A program made the translations under genes and the position numbers. Under the pieces are notes generated by a model. It made no database searches. It was not told the DNA's origin and worked only from the letters and a program-made list of their open reading frames with translations. A stretch of DNA of 64,000 nucleotides from the NCBI RefSeq assembly GCF_041146395.1, contig NC_090996.1:35922738-35986737 (forward strand), read 5' to 3'. This document shows, in pieces, positions 57,027 to 64,000 of the stretch. Origin of the DNA: Eulemur rufifrons (taxonomy: Eukaryota > Chordata > Mammalia > Primates > Lemuridae). Position 1 is the first letter of the stretch. Each line of letters begins with the position of its first letter.

Positions 57027-60000
57027 GTAAGTGGGCAGGAGCGAGGCGCACACTGTGGAGCCTGCTGCGCCGGTTCCGGGGGTGCTCCCTGCCAAACGCA
57101 CTCCCAGGCCTGCTGGCAGGTGCGGAGCCCAAACACGCTTTCGTCTTAGATTAATGCAGGAGAATGTCCTCATTTCACGCGGCCGTGGGAGGGCCTGCTG
57201 GTTGCCGACCAGCCAAGCTGCAGGAGCCGCCATGTTGGGGAATAAGACCCGGTTCTGCTGGAGTGGCCTGTCCCGCCTGGAGACGCTCTGCGGCCAGCCT
57301 GGGGGAGGCCGAGGCCGGGTGGGCTTTGGGAACACGCTGGGGGGCTGGATTTCGAGGCCGGCCCTTTTAGTCCCCCTTCCTTATTCAAGAGGAGCCATCA
57401 CCAGTCCCGGTGTTGGGGTCACAGGTCAGACCTGCCCCTGGCAGGAGGGGTGGACCTCATGGCCATGGAGACCAGAGGTGGACGTGGGGCGGGCGTCCGT
57501 CCGTGTGGGCGTGTCGGAGGTGGAGACGTCCAGGCCTCTGTCCCAGTGACCCGTGCGGGGCTGTTTGTCCTCCCTGGGCGGCGTCTGTCGTGGCCTGACG
57601 GTCTCTGTGGTGCCAGGACACGGAGATTCCCTCGGTCGTGGACCGGGACGTGACACTTCCTGAGCGTGGACTTGGAACGCAGGGCCGGCGCTCGGGCCGT
57701 GGCACTGACCCTCTCAGCGTGGCCTTGCTGGCTCCGCCGACATCTCCAGGGGCTGGGAGCCGCCGGGCGCCGGCCCCCCTCAGTCGCACGTCCCGTCCTC
57801 CGCAGCCGCCGGAGAGGCTCTGCCCTGGCCGAGCCCCTGCTTGCTGGTGGGACGCTGGGCTTGGGGGCCGCGTGTGCATGACCCCGGGCAGCAGGCGTAA
57901 AGGGGGCCGCGGGACAGCAGACTGGGCCCCGCAGGCCCCGCCCCCGCTGTCCCGGGCCTGCCTGTGTGATCCCACCCAAGCAAGCCCGCCGCGCCGGGGG
58001 AGCTCTGCGGTTCAAGGAAGGTGCTAGGAACCGCTCAGCTCCGTTCCGCTGTGGCGTGAGCTGCGCTAAACAGGAAGCTGACCTGCGTGTCATCGCATGG
58101 AGCACCGAGGGGCTTGTCACAGCCATTTACTGGGCCACAGGCGTGTCTTTCATCAGCCATTTGTAACACGTTTGTCCCCGAGAGACCAAAAACACATCGT
58201 GGTGGAACACTGTGACGTTCAGTCCATGCGGGACTGTGTTGGTTTCCTAGGGAGGAATTGATTTGATTCATTACGTTCCTTTTTGAACAGTGAGGGTGGA
58301 AATAGGGGTTGTGCAGCCACTGTGGCTTCTGTGTGGTGAGGAGGCCGTCCTGTGCGTGCCCCGGCCGTCTGGTGGCCGTGGGGGGCCGACGTGCACTCGC
58401 CGTGCTGGCCACGCGGCTGTGGTGAGGGAGGCCTCCTCTGCGCCGCACCCCTCCCCACGTGGTGTTCGCGGGGCGCTGTGGCCTCGGGGACTGGCGTCTG
58501 CGCTCCCCCAGTCTCCCTGGGCCGGGCAAGCGGAAGTTTACGGCCTTGGGGGGACTCTGGCGGTGTTTTTCTGTGATTCTCAGGGGCTGCTGTTTTTTTG
58601 AGACGTTGCGGTTTTAATGCAACCCAGAGGAGGAGAGTTTGAGGTGCCCTGGCGCGGTGGCACGGTGGGCGTCACAGCAGGTGAGAGCAGCCCTGGCACA
58701 CGCGGGGGCGGCTCCCAGCCCCGACACGAGCCTCGGGCCCCACCTGGTTCCACTTAGCAACCGGGAGAAACTCACGGGCTCCAAGTTTGGCTTTGAAACG
58801 TATTTCTAGGCACGGCTGGGATGTGCGGGTCGGGAAAGTAACCCCCGTTCAAGGTTTTGAAGACCAGCCGAGCACTCGGGGCGCGACTATCGTCTTGTAT
58901 TTCTTCACTGGAAAAGATATTCTGCTCCCCACTTGGGTATGTTAAAAAACGTGATTCAAATTAATTTAAGCTCCCTGAAGCCAGATGAAATGGAAGTACA
59001 TTTTCTCAGCAATGACCCACGTGTTGTTTGCGGTGAACCCGTGCGAGCAGAGGCTCTCTCGGTGGAGACGGGTGCTGACCTGCCCTGGCCGCCAGAGATC
59101 TGCGCCGGTGGCACTGGGTCCTGCCGGGTGCGGTGTGGCCCAGACGCGTGTGGCCGTGGGCCCGGGACGCACAGGCGCCACGTACCCAGGTGAGGTGCTT
59201 AACCGGACGCAGGCCGTCCACGTAGAAGGTGCTCTCAGTTCAGCCGGGACCCTGGTTTCCCTGGCGGATGGCAGATTTGGGGTGTCAGAAGCTTGAGGAC
59301 AGGTGACCTTGACAACTTGCCCAGACGGTGAGGCCCCCCCAAGTAGAAAAGGCCTCTCTTTCTTGCTACACCAAAGTTCAAAGTTAAAATTAGACTCAAT
59401 CTCTTCCTTCCGTCCGTGTATTTAAGCTGAGAGAAGAGCATCTCTGTTGGGGGCTGAGATGCTCAGATGGGGGCGCCGTAGCCGGAGCGCGTCCTTGCGG
59501 GTGCAGGCGTGGCTGCTCCCTGGTGGCAGCTGAGGGACGCGCCCTCCCGCCCAGCTCAGCACCTTCCTCCGGGCGCCGCGCAGGCTCCTGGAGGCCCATC
59601 CGTGCCGTGCCCGGGGACCGGCCACCTCCTTGGAGGCCCGTCCACTGCGCAAGCGGCCGCCCATCGGCTTCTCCAGACTCAGAGGCGGAGATGGAGTCCT
59701 GGCATCGGAGTCACTGTCGTCCACAGACGCTCGGAGTCTCCTGCTTCTGTGGAGGCCTGCAGGGCACGGGGGCCTCGGCCTGGAGGTGCGTGTTGGCCAC
59801 CCCGGCCACCGCCACAGGCCCCGTCCCCGTCCCCGTGGTCGGGTGTGACCGGAGGAGCTTTGGTGTGACGGTGTCCAAGGACAGGAGCGGTGGCCCAGGT
59901 CGTAGGGGCCGCCTCTGAGGGCATGTGGTTAGGGGCAGTCAGGGGCCACTCTGGGTCCCCTTTTCTTAAGTAAAGAAGGACTTTCTGAGAGACAGAATTG

Positions 60001-63000
60001 TGTGCTTTTAACGGATTGTTAAAACCCATATGACCTCCCTGTCCTGGGGACTTGGTACAGTAATGCCATGTGGTGGCCCCGGTCAGTGGCCGGTCACTCT
60101 CTTGCCTGCCACCACAGGGCTTCTTCCAGGCCAGGCAGCTCGGCGGAGTCTGCTCTGCCTCCCGTGCCCCCAGCGTGGTTCTCGTGACGGGCCGGCAGGC
60201 TGTGGGGGTCCCAGGCAGCTCTCGTGTCTGTCAGGGAGGGAGACAGGAGGAAGCCGGCCTGGTCGCCGGGTCAGAACGAGGACTCTGGCCGAGCATGCCC
60301 CCCGGACTGGCCAGAGGACCCTGTGGGATGAGACTGGAGTATCATTGAGGACAGCAGTGAATTGGTGACGTGTGAGGACTTGGCCGTGTCTGCCTTACAG
60401 AGAACTCCCGTCTCCCAGATGTTGCATCTGAGCGGAGGCTGAGGGTCCCATGGCCTGGCCTTGGTGGCACAGCATGGCGCCCGGAGGTTTGTGCAGGGGG
60501 ACAGGAGCCGGCACACAGGGCGCCTGTAGGTGAGCCTGACACCCTCCAGGTGGCTGTGCTGGTCTTGAGGCCGGTGTTCCTCACAGGTGGCAGCACGCTG
60601 GGTCAGAAGGGTGTCAGCGACTGTCACCCTCTCACAGGGCAGGGCAGGAAGCTGGTGCCCACGACCGGCTCTGCCCCACGGCCTCTGTGTGGCCGAGGCG
60701 ACGTGTGCAGTCGGGACAGGCTCCGGCGCATGCTGGGACTGTTCCCCGCCGGCTGGTGTGCAGGGAAGGGGCAAGTTCCTGCAGACCTGCCCGTGCACGG
60801 CTCCGGTGGCTGTTGGTGGTCGCCACGGAGCCTGTTCCTCACGTGGTGCTGGGTGCCTGCTGCTCACACGACTCATCCCGTAGGACACTGGCCTGTCCCG
60901 CCCGGCAGGCCGTGCTGTGGGCTTTCTCCACGCAAGTGACGTCGCCCTCGAGTCCGGTGCTTTCTGGGAGGGGTCTGTGTGGCCACACACAGGCCTGGGG
61001 GGCTCTGCCTCCCTGGGGGTGAGGACTCTTCTGCAGGGAGCTGTGTCCCTGGTCCCCCGTTTGCCTGCTGATCTGATCCCTGTGCGTGTCAGCACGGACT
61101 CACACGCGTGTCTTAGTGCTTTGGGTGTCTGTCGTGGTCTAGGGATGTGAGCGTCCTGGGGGGCGCCGGCTTGAGACAGACGGAGCCCGTGTTTAACGGC
61201 TGTTGCTGCACACAGCTCTGAGTGACTCTAAGGAGGGGCCTAACTCTGATTGGAACGGGCCTTCGCACAGCGGGCCTTGCAGAGGGACACCCTCGTGACT
61301 GCTCCTGTTTCTCCAGGTAGTGTCAGCTTTGCCAAGACGCCGTGTTTCTGGTCCCTTCGTCTGTGTTTCACGTTGGCAGCGGCCCTGAGGGTCTCTCTGC
61401 TGCCGTCCAGGATGCTGTACAACCGCCCTGTTCTCTTTCCCAGCCCCCGGAGGAAGAAAAGATTATCTCTGGAAACTTGGACGGAAGTCGGGTGTCTCGG
61501 GGGTCCTGCTTCCTGCAGAGGGGCTGCCGTTGGTGCTTCCTTCCTAGACAGCAGGGATGGCGGATCCACTTCAAAGAGCGCCGGGGCCGAGGCCGGCGCT
61601 GCGGGGACGTTCAGCAGTGCCAGGCGGGCTGGCACTCACAGCCCTGTCCTGACCAGCGAGGGTGAAACGCTTGTTCTGGCTCCGGGACTGCAAGGAAGTG
61701 AGGTTCCATGCCCGTCCCCCACCTGCCCTGCATGGGTCCATCGGGCCGTCTCGGTGGGCCTGGGGCCGTGCCCCTGTCCTGCCTGTCCCGGGTCTCCTGT
61801 GCCTTCTGATACGGAGACGCGTGGTTGGACAATCCAGGACAATCTCGTCCCAAGGGCTTTAATTTAATGACCTCTGCAGAGACCCCTGTTGTTGTGGTTT
61901 CGGGAACGAGGCACAGACGCATCTTCCTGTGGCCCCGCTTCTCTCCCACAGAAGGGGGCTCCCCCTGCAGGGCTGTTTCACCCCACGTGTGTCTCACTTC
62001 ATTCTTAAATCATGTTCATTACAATATTTTGTAACAATATTTAAAACAACTACCTAAACATTTCTTAACTTCACGTCAGATTATGAATATCTTCCCGTGT
62101 CACTGACGTTCTCCTGCGACAGCGTCTGATTGCGCTTCCTGCTTTCCTCGCCGCCGAAGCCCGTGGAGACGGCGTGTCCCGAGTCTGAGTCGCTGCTGAG
62201 AAAGCAGCTGTTGGCGCCTGTGCTTTTTATTCACGAAACGGGGTCCCGCCAGCCGCCCACCTCAGGCGTCTGCCCTCTTGGGTCATTCGCTGACACGTGC
62301 GGTGGCCGTGGGTGCCTGTCACACGCGCTCACTGCGGTGACCGAGCTCCGCCCTCGGGCGTTTGAGTCGTGTCTGGTTTTTGCCCCTGGAAACGAGGCTT
62401 CATCAGGAGCTCTGTGGCTCGCGATGCTTTGCAGATCCGAGACTCCCCGCCTGGGCTGTCAGCTCAGAAGTGCGTCGCCAGGGCGCTGCCGGCTGCGCCG
62501 CAGGCAGCCGTGTGCGGTGGCCGGGCCTGGCCTCGTCCCCTTCCCTGCACGGGATACCACGTTCCCAGAAAGAGTCTCTCAGAGTTTGACAAGTGGAAAA
62601 TATGGTTTAAACACATTTCTCCGACAGCGTTTCCTGGGTTGTTTTTGCTGTTTCTGTTTCCCTTGGGATTTGCGTTTGGTCCTTTGCCGTGTTCCTCGGG
62701 CCGAGCGTTTTCCGTTCCTCATCTGTGAGAGGCCTCAACGTGTCGCACCTGTCCCGCCCGCTGCCCCTCAGCGCAGTGTGTTTCACACGGGGAACACGCG
62801 TGCAGGTCTGACCCGTGCGCCCCGTTGTGTGCGTGATGACGTCGTTCCTTTCTGCTGCTGCCAGGTGGAAACACCACCAGCACGTGGTCCTTGTACTGTC
62901 GGGGTCTTTGATCATGTTTCACATTGCGCGCTCTCTCCGTGAACGGAATGTGTGGCCTGGAGGCAGCTTTCGGATGGCGCGAGAGCCCGTCCGCGCCTGT

Positions 63001-63708
63001 CCCGCCTTCCTGCGGCCTCACCCACCTTCCACCCCACCCACCTGGGCCCGGGCTGCGCTGCGCACACCACACGTCCAGGCATCACAGGGGCCAGTCGGTG
63101 GTTTGGTGTGTTCACAGGGTTCTGAAGCCCTCACTGTACTTCAGTCTAGAACATTCTCCTCAGCCCACCCCAGGCCCCGCCCCCTCCCCCTGGCAGCCAC
63201 TGGCCCACAGCCCGTCCCTCGGGGCTGGCCCGTTCCGGGCCCTTCCTGAAGCGGAGTCACATCTGCGGGGCCTTCTGTGTCAGGCTGGCTCACGGAGCTC
63301 TGTGTTCCGGGGTTCACCACGCCGGGGCGTGTCCGGGCCTTGTCCCTTTCTAGCTGAGAACTGGGCCCCATGTTGGCCGAGGTGGCAGGGGCAGATGTTC
63401 CTCCTGCACCCAGGGTGGGCTCTGATGTCAGTGGGCCGCGTGTGACCCCAGCCCCCGGGTGTTCTGGGACGTGGGGGGGGTCCAAATGGGGCTGACTCGC
63501 TGCGTCTTCGCTCCCCGGGGCGTGGGGGGCTCCTGGGCCCAGCGCCCGGCAGGCAGGTCCTCGCGTCGCTGTCCTGACCCCGTGCTGTCCCGGGGCCCCA
63601 CAGTGGGATGGGGGCTTCCCTGATCAGGGACACACGGTGGTTTAACTTATAAGTCTTTGGTCAAAGCAAGCCAAAATTTCAATATATTTTTCTTTGTTTC
63701 TTTTTCAG
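57027..63708 (+). other. LMF1 intron 2
   Basis: 6.7 kb with gtaagtg donor and ctttttcag acceptor. It includes an old L1 3' fragment (63130-63330) and possible further decayed LINE sequence near 62020-62130 (gattatgaatatcttcccgt). No other gene is seen. Confidence 0.85.
63130..63330 (-). mobile_element. L1 3' end fragment, strongly GC-drifted
   Basis: The plus-strand run gtctagaacattctcctcag, then ggcagccactggcccacagc and gcggagtcacatctgcgggg, ending tgtgttccggggttcac, follows the same L1M tail as 48465-48835, with many A/T-to-G/C changes. Confidence 0.6.
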
Positions 63709-63719
63709 GTATTCTTTCG
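63709..63719 (+). CDS. LMF1: LMF1 coding exon 3, an 11-nt microexon
   Basis: The 11 bases gtattctttcg lie between a strong acceptor (ttctttttcag, 63698-63708) and a strong donor (gtaagtgag from 63720). Joined to exon 2 they read tg|g tat tct ttc g: W168, Y169, S170, F171 and the first base of G172. This matches the human VWYSFG exactly. Reading on past 63719 gives a stop two codons later, and the expected next residues (WES...) are absent, so the donor must be used. Later exons lie beyond 64000. Confidence 0.9.
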
Positions 63720-64000
63720 GTAAGTGAGGACCGCTGGCACGGGTGTCGGTAGGTGTCCCCACGCGTCTCCCCCACAGTTCTTACCGCTCGGGCCTCGGCC
63801 ACCAGCGTCCCAGTGCGCCGAGCCCTGGGTTAACCTCTGTGTCCCCCAAGCCGGCTCCCGCCCAGAGAGCGGCCAGCGCCGAGGCGGAAACTCCCAAGTG
63901 CCTTGGGCAGCCGCGCTGTCCGATGGTGGGACCCCAGCGGTGCTGCCCCCGCCCCTTCCCCGGGGTGAAGCCCAGGCTGTCCCTCCCCCAGCACACATGA
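63720..64000 (+). other. LMF1 intron 3, start
   Basis: Begins with the gtaagtgag donor and runs off the window. No further LMF1 exon is seen here, so the gene is truncated at the window edge with roughly 70% of its protein outside. Confidence 0.85.

Overview
The window is nuclear DNA from a primate, most likely a strepsirrhine (lemur-like). Three genes are recognisable by protein similarity: SSTR5 (minus strand, 2504-3601), SOX8 (minus strand, three coding exons, 38893-42266) and the 5' part of LMF1 (plus strand, exons at 50321-50513, 56717-57026 and 63709-63719, running off the right edge). SSTR5, SOX8 and LMF1 in this order match human 16p13.3, read here in reverse. The primate call rests on Alu elements. 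The strepsirrhine call rests on one Alu at 52508-52764, whose middle and right parts carry the variant typical of lemurs and galagos, flanked by a perfect 16-bp target-site duplication.

Layout: 1-1425 holds minisatellites and GC-rich DNA beyond the SSTR5 3' end. 1425-3628 is the SSTR5 terminal exon. 3.6-37.4 kb is a gene-poor, GC-rich interval with several tandem arrays (7.1-8.1, 11.6-12.1 and 19.9-21.0 kb), two large inverted repeats (6.35-8.49 and 9.12-9.73 kb), an L1 fragment (29.0-29.45 kb) and two AT-richer blocks dense in homeodomain and SOX motifs (28.3-28.7 and 33.5-33.7 kb). 37.4-42.4 kb is SOX8 and 41.85-43.6 kb its CpG-island promoter. 43.6-49.8 kb lies between the divergently oriented SOX8 and LMF1 and contains a cluster of SOX dimer-type palindromes near 49.1 kb. 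49.9-64.0 kb is the LMF1 promoter, exons 1-3 and introns 1-2, with Alu and L1 insertions.

The genes do not share a pathway. SSTR5 is a somatostatin GPCR, SOX8 a SOXE transcription factor of neural crest, glia and gonad, and LMF1 an ER membrane factor for lipase maturation. The shared interest is regulatory: SOX8 sits in a large non-coding domain, and a cluster of CTCF-type motifs, two of them carried divergently on the arms of a ~191-bp inverted repeat at 9.12-9.73 kb, is a candidate boundary between SSTR5 and SOX8.

The strongest candidates for something new are (1) that inverted repeat with its divergent CTCF motifs, (2) the ~117-bp inverted repeat enclosing a ~0.95-kb GGGGCGGGGC array, (3) three SOXE-type palindromes within ~105 bp between SOX8 and LMF1, and (4) an 11-nt microexon in LMF1. 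Very many long open frames in this window are products of high GC content and of tandem repeats whose unit is a multiple of three, and were not called as genes.
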